DNA from: Hymenobacter sp. BT559
Lineage (GTDB): Bacteria; Bacteroidota; Bacteroidia; Cytophagales; Hymenobacteraceae
Assembly: GCF_017571525.1 (NCBI RefSeq)
Contig: NZ_JAGETY010000001.1
Coordinates: 310,001 to 374,000 of the forward strand
Reading direction: 5' to 3'
Length of the DNA: 64,000 bases
This document shows, piece after piece, positions 8,056 to 16,339 of this stretch. Each line of letters opens with the position of its first letter. Position 1 is the stretch's first letter. The notes beneath the pieces were generated by a model, which saw only the letters and a program-made list of their open reading frames with translations, searched no databases and was not told the DNA's origin. A program made the position numbers and the translations under genes.

Positions 8056-8502
8056 CTATTGCGTTTTTCTACTCCACATTTCCTGGCGGCGCATGGGCAT
8101 TTTATCCACGATGCCAAAGAGGCTGGCCGGGGCTAGCGGCTGGGTTTCGGTGCGCTTCACACCCCCGTCTTTGCCGATGAGCACCACCCGAAAGCCAGCC
8201 AGGGGCTGGCCAAGCTGCTGGGTCCAGCACTGGCGGTCGGCGGGCGAGAGCTGGTCGTAGAAGACCTCCATTATGGTCATATCGCGCGCGGCCAGCCCAG
8301 CTGCGTCAGCGGCCAGCAGCCGTTTTTGGCGCTGAAATTCGGCCTGCGCGGCCGTGGGCGCCCCGATGAGCAGCACGCGGTGCTGCCAGCGACTGGCGCG
8401 TAACCGCTCGGCCAGGCCGGGCGGCGCAGTAGCCTGGGCAGCCAGCAGGGGCCCCGTGGCTAGAGCCAGCAGCCCGCAAAGAATCGATTTTGTACAAGCC
8501 AT
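8056..8502 (-). CDS. Secreted DUF4174-type protein
   Basis: About 148 residues from the ATG at 8502; an in-frame TTG two codons earlier is less likely. A signal peptide (residues 1-22, ending LLAAQA) is followed by a single domain. Its opening WQHRVLLIGAPTAAQAEFQRQ and later FRVVLIGKDGGVKR match the DUF4174 pattern, a thioredoxin-like fold without the CxxC pair. The function of this family is not established; members are periplasmic or secreted. It stands alone on its strand between a palindrome and the divergent gnd operon. Confidence 0.75.
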   Translation of the reverse strand: MACTKSILCGLLALATGPLLAAQATAPPGLAERLRASRWQHRVLLIGAPTAAQAEFQRQKRLLAADAAGLAARDMTIMEVFYDQLSPADRQCWTQQLGQPLAGFRVVLIGKDGGVKRTETQPLAPASLFGIVDKMPMRRQEMWSRKTQ

Positions 8503-8647
8503 TTTCAAACCTGAATGGGTGCATTGTGCTTACGCTAACTGGGCTAGCGGTGGCTAGGCAGCGGCTTCACCCGATATTCAGGGGCAGCCTGGCGGCCATT
8601 TCCGCGTATAGCCTTCCTTTGCGCTTTCACTCCTTTTCTTTCGCACG

Positions 8648-10177
8648 ATGAGCGACACCCCCACGGACTACGCATTCGGCATGATTGGCCTCGGCACGAT
8701 GGGCCGCAACCTGCTGCTGAACATGGCCGACCACGGCTTTGCAGTGGCTGGCTACGACAAAAATCAGAAGCAGGTAGACCTGCTAGGCCAGGAAGGCCAG
8801 GGCAAGCCCGTGAAGGGCTTCACCAACGCCAAGGCGTTTGTACAGAGCATCAAAACGCCCCGCGCCATTATGATGCTGGTGCCGGCCGGCGCCATTGTCG
8901 ACAGCGTAATCGCCGACATGACGCCGCTGCTAGCCCCCGGCGACATCCTCATCGATGGGGGCAACTCGTATTACCTCGATACCGAGCGCCGCGACAAGGA
9001 ACTGGATGCCAAAGGCCTGCACTTCTTCGGCATGGGCGTGAGCGGTGGCGAAGAAGGCGCCCGCTTTGGCCCTAGCATGATGCCCGGCGGCGACAAAGAC
9101 GCCTACAAAACCATGCAGCCGGTATTTGAAGCCATTGCCGCCAAGGTAGATGGCGCGCCCTGCGTGGCCTGGATGGGGCCCGGCGCGGCCGGCCACTTTG
9201 TAAAAATGGTGCACAACGGCATCGAGTACGGCCTCATGGAGCTGATTGCCGAAACTTACGGCGTGCTCAAAACTGGGCTGGGTATGGATAATGCCGCCAT
9301 CGGCCAGGTGTTTGCCCAGTGGAATGAGGGCCGCTTGCAATCCTTCTTGCTCGACATTACCAAAGATATTTTCGCCTTTAACGCACCCGACAGCGACCAC
9401 CTGCTGCTCGACGACATCAAGGACGAGGCCCGCGCCAAGGGCACCGGCAAGTGGACCTCGCAGGTAGCCATGGACTTGCAGGCGCCCCTGCCCACGGTAG
9501 ATACGGCCGTGTCGATGCGCGACCTCTCGAAGTACAAGCAGCTGCGCGAGCAGCTAGCCCAGCAGTACGGCCCCGCCGCCGGCCAGCTAGCCGGCGATAA
9601 AGAGGAAATCCTGAAGCAGCTCGAAAACGCTTTTTATTTCAGCATGATAATGAGCTATGCCCAAGGCATGCACATGCTGGCTAGGGCCTCGGAGGAGTTT
9701 AAGTATGACCTGCAACTGGCTACCATTGCCAAAATCTGGCGCGGCGGCTGCATCATCCGGTCAGCGTTCCTCAACGATATTTTCAACGCCTACGAGGGCA
9801 ACAACCAGCTAGCCCACCTGCTGCTCGACGGCAAGGTGCAACAGCTGGTGCAAGGCAGCGTGGGCGGCTCGCGGACTGTTATCGCGGCGGCCGTGACGGC
9901 GGGCCTACCAGTGCCGGCCTACACCTCGGCGCTCGGGTACTTCGATGCCTTCCGCACGGGGCGCCTGCCCTCCAATCTTATTCAGGCCCAGCGCGATTAC
10001 TTCGGCGCGCACACCTACGAGCTCATCGGCAAGGAAGGCGTGTTTCACACCCAGTGGACGGGCATGCGCAGCAAGCCCGAGGCTCCGGCTGGCACCGCTG
10101 CTAACCAGCCGCCCGCGACCCCACCGGTAGCTGGCAACAAGCAATCGAACGAGGAGCCTACTACCCCCCAAGCCTAA
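8648..10177 (+). CDS. gnd: 6-phosphogluconate dehydrogenase, decarboxylating
   Basis: Oxidative pentose-phosphate enzyme turning 6-phosphogluconate into ribulose 5-phosphate, CO2 and NADPH. The 509-residue protein has the N-terminal Rossmann motif GLGTMGRNL, the substrate-site block GVSGGEEGARFGPSMMPGG, the catalytic lysine in HFVKMVHNGIEYG, and the C-terminal HTQW region. Compared with the usual length of about 470, it has a Pro/Ala/Thr-rich tail of about 35 residues that looks disordered. The stop codon is directly followed by the zwf ATG, so translation is probably coupled. First gene of gnd-zwf-pgl. Confidence 0.96.
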   Translation: MSDTPTDYAFGMIGLGTMGRNLLLNMADHGFAVAGYDKNQKQVDLLGQEGQGKPVKGFTNAKAFVQSIKTPRAIMMLVPAGAIVDSVIADMTPLLAPGDILIDGGNSYYLDTERRDKELDAKGLHFFGMGVSGGEEGARFGPSMMPGGDKDAYKTMQPVFEAIAAKVDGAPCVAWMGPGAAGHFVKMVHNGIEYGLMELIAETYGVLKTGLGMDNAAIGQVFAQWNEGRLQSFLLDITKDIFAFNAPDSDHLLLDDIKDEARAKGTGKWTSQVAMDLQAPLPTVDTAVSMRDLSKYKQLREQLAQQYGPAAGQLAGDKEEILKQLENAFYFSMIMSYAQGMHMLARASEEFKYDLQLATIAKIWRGGCIIRSAFLNDIFNAYEGNNQLAHLLLDGKVQQLVQGSVGGSRTVIAAAVTAGLPVPAYTSALGYFDAFRTGRLPSNLIQAQRDYFGAHTYELIGKEGVFHTQWTGMRSKPEAPAGTAANQPPATPPVAGNKQSNEEPTTPQA

Positions 10178-11692
10178 ATGAATACGCAGCTCAAATCGCA
10201 GCCGACGGTCTTCGTCATCTTCGGCGGTACCGGCGACCTCAACGCCCGCAAGCTGGCCCCGGCCCTCTACAACCTCTACCTCGAAGGCTGGCTGCCCGAG
10301 CAGTTTGCCCTTATCGGCACGGGCCGCACCAAGCTCACCGACGAGGAGTTTCAGGGGCGGATGCTCAACGACATCAACGAGTTTTCGCGCACCGGCAAAG
10401 TGGCTGAGGACAAGTGGGCGGCCTTCGGTCCGCACATTCACTACCAGGCCGCCGACGTGCAAAACGCTGAGACTTACCGTGATTTTGGTAAGCTTATCAA
10501 GAAGTTCGAAAAGGAATGGCAAGGACCTGCCAACGTCATCTACTACCTGGCGGTGGCGCCCAACTTCTTCCCCATCATTGCCGAAAACCTAGCTAAGGCA
10601 GGCCTGACGGAGGATGCTGACCGCACGCGCATCGTGATTGAGAAGCCGTTTGGCCACGACCTGGAGTCGGCCAAGGAGCTGAATGCACTGCTAGCCCGCA
10701 TTTTTGAGGAAAAGCAGATTTACCGCATCGACCACTACCTGGGCAAGGAAACGGTGCAGAACATCATGGCCTTCCGCTTCGCGAATGCCATTATGGAGCC
10801 GCTCTGGAACCGCGACCACATCGAGCACGTGCAGATTTCGGTGACCGAGAGCCTGGGCGTGGGCGAGCGCACGGGCTACTATGACGGCTCGGGGGCGCTG
10901 CGCGACATGATTCAGAACCACTTGCTGCAGCTCTTGTGCATTGTGGCGATGGAGCCGCCGGTGCGCTTCACGGCCGAGGAAGTGCGCGACCGCAAGGTGG
11001 ACGTGCTGCGCGCCATGCGCCGCTTCACGCCCGAAACCGTGCGCGAGCAGGCCGTGCGCGGCCAGTATGGCGCGGGCTGGCTCGAGGGCCAGAAGGTGCC
11101 CGGCTACCGCGAGGAGCCCGGCGCCAACCCGCAGTCGAACACCGAAACCTTCGCGGCCGTGAAGTTTTTTGTGGATAACTGGCGCTGGCAGGGCGTGCCC
11201 TTCTACCTGCGCACCGGCAAGCGCCTGCACCGCTCGGCTTCGGTCATTACCATCCAGTTTAAGGACGTGCCGCACCTGGTGTTTTCGCCCGAAACGGTCG
11301 AAACTATGCGCCAGAACCGGCTCATTATCAGCATCCAGCCCGAGATGAGCATCCGGCTGCAAGTGCAGGCCAAGCGCCCCGGCGTCGACATGATGCTGAA
11401 CACCGTGGATATGGTATTTGACTACAAAGGCACCTACCAGACCCAGGCGCCCGAAGCCTACGAAACGCTGCTGCTCGACGTGATGCTCGGTGACCAGACG
11501 CTGTTTATGCGCGCCGACCAGGTAGAAGAGGCCTGGGACCTGGTGATGCCCATCCTGACTTCGTGGCAGAACCGCATCAGCCAGAATTTCCCCAACTACT
11601 CGGCCGACTCGTGGGGCCCCGAAGATGCCGAAGCCCTCGTGGCCAAGGATGGCTTTCACTGGCTAACGCTCCCGCTCAATGGAAAAAAGTAG
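10178..11692 (+). CDS. zwf: Glucose-6-phosphate 1-dehydrogenase
   Basis: First step of the oxidative pentose-phosphate pathway, producing 6-phosphogluconolactone and NADPH. The protein has 504 residues. The coenzyme motif FGGTGDLNARKLAPALY is N-terminal, and the active-site signature RIDHYLGKETVQN begins at about residue 183, with the catalytic His two residues after Asp. The ATG abuts the gnd stop, and the 3' end overlaps pgl by 14 bp. This gives a three-gene operon in which the later steps' genes surround the first-step gene. Confidence 0.97.
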   Translation: MNTQLKSQPTVFVIFGGTGDLNARKLAPALYNLYLEGWLPEQFALIGTGRTKLTDEEFQGRMLNDINEFSRTGKVAEDKWAAFGPHIHYQAADVQNAETYRDFGKLIKKFEKEWQGPANVIYYLAVAPNFFPIIAENLAKAGLTEDADRTRIVIEKPFGHDLESAKELNALLARIFEEKQIYRIDHYLGKETVQNIMAFRFANAIMEPLWNRDHIEHVQISVTESLGVGERTGYYDGSGALRDMIQNHLLQLLCIVAMEPPVRFTAEEVRDRKVDVLRAMRRFTPETVREQAVRGQYGAGWLEGQKVPGYREEPGANPQSNTETFAAVKFFVDNWRWQGVPFYLRTGKRLHRSASVITIQFKDVPHLVFSPETVETMRQNRLIISIQPEMSIRLQVQAKRPGVDMMLNTVDMVFDYKGTYQTQAPEAYETLLLDVMLGDQTLFMRADQVEEAWDLVMPILTSWQNRISQNFPNYSADSWGPEDAEALVAKDGFHWLTLPLNGKK

Positions 11693-12419
11693 CTTCTGCC
11701 TGCACGTTTTTGCCGACGCCGACGCGGTACTCGCAGCCCTGGCCGACTACTTCGTGGACCAGGCTAGCCAAGCCGTGGCGGCGCGGGGCCGCTTTGCGGT
11801 GGCCTTGTCGGGCGGCAGCTCGCCCAAGAAACTGTACGAGCTGCTAGCCTCGCCCGCCTACCGCGAGCGCGTGGAATGGGACAAGGTATACTTCTTTTTC
11901 GGCGACGAGCGCAATGTGCCCCAGACCTCGCCCGACAGCAACTACCTGATGGCTAAAAAGGCCTTGTTCGAGCCGCTGGGCATCCGGCCGGCGCAGGTCT
12001 TTGCCATCGACACCGCGCTAGCCCCGGCCGAGGCCGCCGCCCAGTATGGGGTAGATGTAGAGGAGTTTTTTGGGGAGAAAAAGGCCAGGTTTGACCTCGT
12101 GCTGCTAGGGCTGGGCGACAATGCCCACACGGCTTCGCTCTTCCCGCACACGCCCGTGCTACACGATAAGGCGGTGGGTGTGAAGGACGTGTGGCTGCCA
12201 GTAGAGCAGGTATTCCGCATTACGTTCACGGCCCCGCTCATCAATCAGGCGCGGGCCGTGGCCTTCTTGGTCTATGGCCAAGGCAAGGCCGAAGCCGTGC
12301 ACCAAATCCTGGACCTGCCGCGCGACATCGAAAATTATCCGGCCCAGCTTATTGAATTGGATGGGAAGGAAGTCGACTGGTTTCTGGACGAGGCGGCCGC
12401 TTCGCAGTTAAAGAAGTAA
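11679..12419 (+). CDS. pgl: 6-phosphogluconolactonase (DevB type)
   Basis: Hydrolyses 6-phosphogluconolactone to 6-phosphogluconate. The 246-residue protein belongs to the glucosamine-6-phosphate isomerase/NagB-like fold. It shows the sugar-phosphate loop ALSGGSSPKKLYELL, the YFFFGDERNVP motif and LGLGDNAHTASLFP, all diagnostic of DevB-type lactonases. The ATG at 11679 lies inside the zwf 3' end, consistent with translational coupling. A family-A palindrome follows the stop. Confidence 0.95.
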   Translation: MEKSSFCLHVFADADAVLAALADYFVDQASQAVAARGRFAVALSGGSSPKKLYELLASPAYRERVEWDKVYFFFGDERNVPQTSPDSNYLMAKKALFEPLGIRPAQVFAIDTALAPAEAAAQYGVDVEEFFGEKKARFDLVLLGLGDNAHTASLFPHTPVLHDKAVGVKDVWLPVEQVFRITFTAPLINQARAVAFLVYGQGKAEAVHQILDLPRDIENYPAQLIELDGKEVDWFLDEAAASQLKK

Positions 12420-12432
12420 GTTGACCTATACA

Positions 12433-12522
12433 AGAACGTCATGCTGGCTTGCCGAGCATCTCTACTGCGCCGCTAGGGTGTCGTGCGGTAGAGATGCTTC
12501 GGCAAGCTCAGCATGACGTTCT
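12433..12522. repeat. Family-A long palindrome, copy 1
   Basis: Arms of about 36-38 nt (12433-12468 and 12485-12522) begin and end with the word AGAACGTCATGCTG and its complement. The left arm has lost two single bases relative to the right. It fills the gap between the convergent pgl and rpiA genes, and the centre contains CGCTAGGGTG. Other copies are at 53611-53704 and 58800-58887. Confidence 0.88.
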
Positions 12523-12548
12523 ATTTTATCATTCACTTCAGAACTCCC

Positions 12549-13295
12549 CTACGGCAGCTCGTCAAACTCGGCGGCCGGACGGGCGGCCTCGCCGGGCTTG
12601 AGCACCTGCGCCACACCACCCTGAATAACTACGGCGGCCTTGGCTAGGCCCATAAAGAGTCCGTGCTCCACAATGCCGGGAATGGTTTTGAGCCGCACCG
12701 CTAGCCCCTCGGCATCGGGTATTTGGCCGAAGTGGCAATCTACCAAGAAGTTGCGCTGGTCAGAATATACGGGGCTAGCGGAGTCGTCTTTATGCGTGCG
12801 CAGCACTGGCGCGCCGCCGAGCTTTTCAACCGCATCGAGCACCCAGGGCAGCGCGAAAGGCACGACTTCGAGGGGGAGCGGAAAGCGGCCCAGCACCGGC
12901 ACCACCTTGCTGGAATCGGCAATGACAAGCAGGTAGCGCGACGCCGTTTCGATGGTTTTTTCGCGTAGCAGCGCCCCGCCGCCGCCTTTGATGAGGCGCA
13001 GCTGGCCGTCGAGCTCGTCGGCGCCATCCACGGCCAGGTCGAAGGTGAGGCCCCGGCGCGGCTCTAGCAGCGGGATGCCCAGCTGGCGCGCTAACGCTTC
13101 GCTGGCCAGCGAGGTAGCCGTGCCCTGCACTTTGAGGCCCGCCTGCACCCGCTCGCCTAACTGCTTGATAAAGTGGGCCGACGTAGTGCCAGTACCCAGG
13201 CCCAGCACCATTCCATCGCGCACCCAGCGCACGGCGGCGGCGGCGGCCTGTTGTTTTTCGAGTTCCTGGGGCGAGAGGGCGAGGGGCGCAGACAT
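12549..13295 (-). CDS. rpiA: Ribose-5-phosphate isomerase A
   Basis: Interconverts ribulose 5-phosphate and ribose 5-phosphate. It completes the route from glucose 6-phosphate to ribose with gnd-zwf-pgl, which it faces. From the ATG at 13295 it has 248 residues. Visible motifs are the phosphate loop LGLGTGTTSAHF, the catalytic block DGADELDGQLRLIKGGGGALLREK split over two turns, and HGLFMGLA near the end. The frame continues upstream to 13415, but that would overlap the divergent EamA gene and its promoter, so 13295 is preferred. Confidence 0.95.
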   Translation of the reverse strand: MSAPLALSPQELEKQQAAAAAVRWVRDGMVLGLGTGTTSAHFIKQLGERVQAGLKVQGTATSLASEALARQLGIPLLEPRRGLTFDLAVDGADELDGQLRLIKGGGGALLREKTIETASRYLLVIADSSKVVPVLGRFPLPLEVVPFALPWVLDAVEKLGGAPVLRTHKDDSASPVYSDQRNFLVDCHFGQIPDAEGLAVRLKTIPGIVEHGLFMGLAKAAVVIQGGVAQVLKPGEAARPAAEFDELP

Positions 13296-13384
13296 GGTAA
13301 GCAGGGCTGAGAAAATGAAAACCGGGGCAATGTTACGGCCAATCTGCCCCTGGCTGGGCACCCGCCCACCGCCGCAGCCGGGCG

Positions 13385-13392
13385 TAATTTTG
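13385..13392 (+). promoter_or_regulatory. -7 element placed for a leaderless EamA transcript
   Basis: TAATTTTG is an exact match to TAnnTTTG and ends only 4 nt before the ATG at 13397. In Bacteroidota, transcription usually begins a few bases after this element, which would put the 5' end on or next to the start codon. A leaderless mRNA is therefore inferred. Confidence 0.5.
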
Positions 13393-13396
13393 TGCA

Positions 13397-14386
13397 ATGC
13401 CCACTCCTGCTCCATCTACAGGCTCGCCCACAGCCCCCGAACCTGCCATTGCGCCCGTCGTATCGGCCGCGCCCGAAGTGGCCGTAGCTAGCCCCTCTCC
13501 GCCGGCCTCGGCCTGGGGGCTGCTCGGGGTACTCTCGCTCATCTGGGGCACGTCCTTTATCCTGATGAAGAAGGGCTTAGTGGTGTTTTCGGCCATGGAG
13601 CTAGGGGCTACGCGGGTGAGTGTGGCGGCCTTGCTCTTGCTGCCATTTGCGCTGCGCGAAATAGGTCGCGTCGAGCGCAGCCGCCTCAAGTGGTTGGCGC
13701 TCAGCGGCGCGGTGGGCACCCTCATTCCGGCTTTTCTATTCGCCTATGCCGAAACGCGGCTAGCCTCGGGGCTGGCGGGCGTGCTCAACGCGCTCACGGC
13801 CGTGTTTGCGCTGCTGATGGGGGCGCTGCTGTTTGGGCAGCGCCTCACGGGGCTGCGGGTGCTGGGCATCGGGCTAGGCCTGGTGGGCACGGTGGTGCTG
13901 ATGCTGCTCGGCGGCAGCGGCGACGAGGCTACCGCCCCGGCCGGCGCGGGCAATGCCTGGTACGGCCTCTACATTGTGGCCGCGACAGTGGGCTACGGTC
14001 TCAGTGTCAATGTCATTAAGCACCGTCTGCACGCCATGACGCCTATGGCCGTGACCTCGCTGCTTCTGCTACTCATTGGCGGGCCGGCGCTGGCCTACCT
14101 GCTGCTCGGCACTGGCTTCGTGCATAAGCTAGCTACCGCGCCGGGCGCCTGGACGGCTTTTGGCTACATTGCGCTGCTCGCCACTATGAGCACGGCCGTG
14201 GCTACAGTACTGTTTAATATGCTCATTCAGCGCTCTACCACGCTGTTTGCATCTTCCAGCACTTACCTCATTCCCATTGTGGCGCTGGCCTGGGGCGCCC
14301 TCGATGGCGAGGCGTTTAACCTGTGGCATGCGCTCGGCATGGTGATTATTCTGCTAGGGGTGTTTATCATTCACCGGGCACGGTAG
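13397..14386 (+). CDS. EamA/DMT-family membrane transporter
   Basis: The protein has 329 residues. A Pro/Ala-rich cytoplasmic N-terminus of about 40 residues precedes ten predicted helices, arranged as two EamA repeats of five. The first repeat opens with GVLSLIWGTSFILMKKGL and the second has AWYGLYIVAATVGYGLSVN. DMT permeases export or exchange metabolites, amino acids or purines; no substrate can be assigned here. The gene diverges from rpiA, and its stop is only 8 bp from the convergent AraC-type gene's stop. Confidence 0.88.
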   Translation: MPTPAPSTGSPTAPEPAIAPVVSAAPEVAVASPSPPASAWGLLGVLSLIWGTSFILMKKGLVVFSAMELGATRVSVAALLLLPFALREIGRVERSRLKWLALSGAVGTLIPAFLFAYAETRLASGLAGVLNALTAVFALLMGALLFGQRLTGLRVLGIGLGLVGTVVLMLLGGSGDEATAPAGAGNAWYGLYIVAATVGYGLSVNVIKHRLHAMTPMAVTSLLLLLIGGPALAYLLLGTGFVHKLATAPGAWTAFGYIALLATMSTAVATVLFNMLIQRSTTLFASSSTYLIPIVALAWGALDGEAFNLWHALGMVIILLGVFIIHRAR

Positions 14387-14394
14387 CTCTGCGG

Positions 14395-15201
14395 CTAGAT
14401 TTTTGAGGGGGCTAGCCCGTACATTTTCTTGAAAGCGAACGAGAAGTGCGATAGGTCCTCGAAGCCTACTTCGAGGTATACTTCGGTGGGCGCCTTGCCT
14501 TTCTCCTTTAGCTGATAATACGCTTCTTGCAGGCGCCTACGCACCAGCCAGCGGCTGGGCGACAGCTGAAACAGCTTTTCAAAATCGCGCTTAAACGTGG
14601 CCAGGCTGCGCCCCGTGAGGTAGGCAAAGCGGCTCAGGCTCACGTTGAAATGAAAGTTCTTTTCCATGAAAGCCGCCAGGTCAATTTTGCCCGGCTCGCT
14701 GAAATCGAAGAGCACATCTTTCAGCGCCGGGGTGGTTTGCAGCAGGAGCAGCAGGGCTTCGCGCACCTTCAGGGCCAGCAGCGGGTCGCCGGGCGCCTGC
14801 GGCAGACGGTGGTAGGGCTGCAACGACTCGATATAGCTGGTATACAAGGGACTAGTGGGCAGCTCTAGCACTACCGGGCCGGGCGGCTGGGGCGTGGGCT
14901 GGTAGCCATATTCGAGGCTGAATGCCCGCAAAGTGGCCTCGTCGAAGGATACTGACAAGGACTGATAATCGCCACCCGGCGGCAGCTGCTTCGTGAATTT
15001 CACCAAATGGTTGCGCTTCAGCAATCGAAATGAGCCCGTTGGCAGCACATACTCGCGCGTGCCGTCGTGGAGCAGCAGCGTGCCCGCCACCTGGTAGCTG
15101 AACACGTGCTCAGGCACGAACTGCTCGCCCTCGCGGCTGAGGTTGGCGTAGCACGAATACAGAATGCGGGGCCGCGCGGGCGTTTCCTTAGCAAGTGGCA
15201 T
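14395..15201 (-). CDS. AraC-family transcriptional regulator
   Basis: The protein has 268 residues. An N-terminal cupin-like sensing domain (about 1-150) contains DGTREYVLPTGSFRLLKRN. The C-terminal HTH_18 domain covers about 170-268: the first helix-turn-helix lies near FAYLTGRSLATFKRDF, and the second helix contains EVGFEDLSHFSFAFKKMYG. The ligand is unknown. It lies downstream of a short-chain dehydrogenase on the same strand. The dehydrogenase promoter region has two 18-bp direct repeats, a plausible target for this regulator, but that link is inference from position only. Confidence 0.9.
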   Translation of the reverse strand: MPLAKETPARPRILYSCYANLSREGEQFVPEHVFSYQVAGTLLLHDGTREYVLPTGSFRLLKRNHLVKFTKQLPPGGDYQSLSVSFDEATLRAFSLEYGYQPTPQPPGPVVLELPTSPLYTSYIESLQPYHRLPQAPGDPLLALKVREALLLLLQTTPALKDVLFDFSEPGKIDLAAFMEKNFHFNVSLSRFAYLTGRSLATFKRDFEKLFQLSPSRWLVRRRLQEAYYQLKEKGKAPTEVYLEVGFEDLSHFSFAFKKMYGLAPSKI

Positions 15202-15285
15202 AAGCTTGAATAACAGGCCCCAACCAGCGGACTGGGCTAGTACTAACCGCAGCTCGGCCCGCTGCTTGGGGCCGGGCGCAGGGGG

Positions 15286-16167
15286 CTAGCGGTTTTGCAC
15301 GTAGGCCCGGCCAGCCTCGGTTTCCAGAAAGTTAGTGGCCTCGTCGTGGTCGGTGGAGATGCTGACGGGCAGCCATTGCTCCAGCTCGGCGCGGCGCAGG
15401 TCTTCGGCGTGCTTTGTGATGGCCACGGCCTCGCTGCCCAACAGGAGGTGTACGGGCGGCGCGGGGCTTTCCACCAAGGCTAGCATCACCTGCGCGGCCT
15501 TGTCGGGGTCACCCATCGGCACAAAGCTGCCGCTCTGGAACATCTGCACGCGCGGACCCACGGTGGTTTCGTAGCCCTCCACCTCGGGTGCGTAGGTCAT
15601 CGACTCGCCGGCCCAGTCGGTGCGGAAGCCCCCCGGCTCTACGCACGTCACCCGGATGCCGAGCGGCGCCACTTCCTTTGCTAGGGCCTCGCTAAAGCCG
15701 CCCAGGCCAAACTTGGCCGCCTGGTAAATGCTCACGCCCGGGTTGCCCACGCGGCCGCCCATCGAGCTGACTTGCAGGATGTGCCCGCTGCGCTGCCGGC
15801 GCAGGATGGGCAGCACGGCGCGCGTCACGGCGATAGGCGCGTAGAGGTTGACATCGAGCTGGCTCCGCACCTGCTCTTCGGTATATGCTTCGGTGGCGCC
15901 GGTGATGCCAAAGCCGGCATTATTGACTACTACATCGAGGCGACCAAAGCGGGCCACAGCAGCTGCTACGGCTTTGGCAATCTGCTCCTTATTTGTCACA
16001 TCGAGGGCTAGCGGCAGGATGTGGTCGCCGTAGCGGGCCACGAGGTCGGCAAGCTGCTCGGGCTGGCGGGCGGTAGCGGCTACCAGGTCGCCGTGAGCTA
16101 GCACCGCTTCGGTGAGGCTGCGGCCCAGGCCGCGCGAGCTACCGGTAATAAACCAAACGTTAGGCAT
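15286..16167 (-). CDS. Short-chain dehydrogenase/reductase
   Basis: The protein has 293 residues from the ATG at 16167; the frame opens further upstream, but MPNVWFITGSSRGLG is the family-typical beginning. The classical SDR motifs are present: TGSSRGLG for the dinucleotide, NNAG, a catalytic Ser in QVSSMGG, and YQAAK with the active-site Tyr and Lys. The specific substrate cannot be inferred. The upstream region contains a near-match -7 element and two direct repeats (16193-16260), suggesting activator-dependent expression. Confidence 0.9.
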   Translation of the reverse strand: MPNVWFITGSSRGLGRSLTEAVLAHGDLVAATARQPEQLADLVARYGDHILPLALDVTNKEQIAKAVAAAVARFGRLDVVVNNAGFGITGATEAYTEEQVRSQLDVNLYAPIAVTRAVLPILRRQRSGHILQVSSMGGRVGNPGVSIYQAAKFGLGGFSEALAKEVAPLGIRVTCVEPGGFRTDWAGESMTYAPEVEGYETTVGPRVQMFQSGSFVPMGDPDKAAQVMLALVESPAPPVHLLLGSEAVAITKHAEDLRRAELEQWLPVSISTDHDEATNFLETEAGRAYVQNR

Positions 16168-16192
16168 GACTTTGAGAGGGTTAAGTACTCTG

Positions 16193-16260
16193 CAAAGGTC
16201 CGGCCTGCGCTTGCCCACTACTTTGTTGAAAAGCTCAAATGCACTTTGTTGAAAAGCTCA
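16193..16260 (-). promoter_or_regulatory. SDR promoter with two 18-bp direct repeats
   Basis: On the minus strand GACCTTTG (16193-16200) is a one-mismatch -7 element, 26 nt from the SDR ATG. Upstream of it lie two perfect copies of an 18-bp word (16220-16237 and 16243-16260). Their centres are 23 bp apart, about two helical turns, and they overlap the place where a -33 box would be. This geometry fits a dimeric activator of AraC type. The regulator encoded next to the SDR is the obvious candidate, but this is untested. Confidence 0.5.
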
Positions 16261-16339
16261 GCTACTCCCAGAGCCAAAGCCGCACGGCGTTTCGCTGCTA
16301 TTGAGTTGGCTGTAAATGCTAGCGTTGTCAATGGCTTGG

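Noticed and set aside
10691..11659. 322-codon minus-strand frame opposite zwf
   Set aside because: Antisense shadow of a highly conserved gene, with a His/Leu/Val-rich composition and no motifs.
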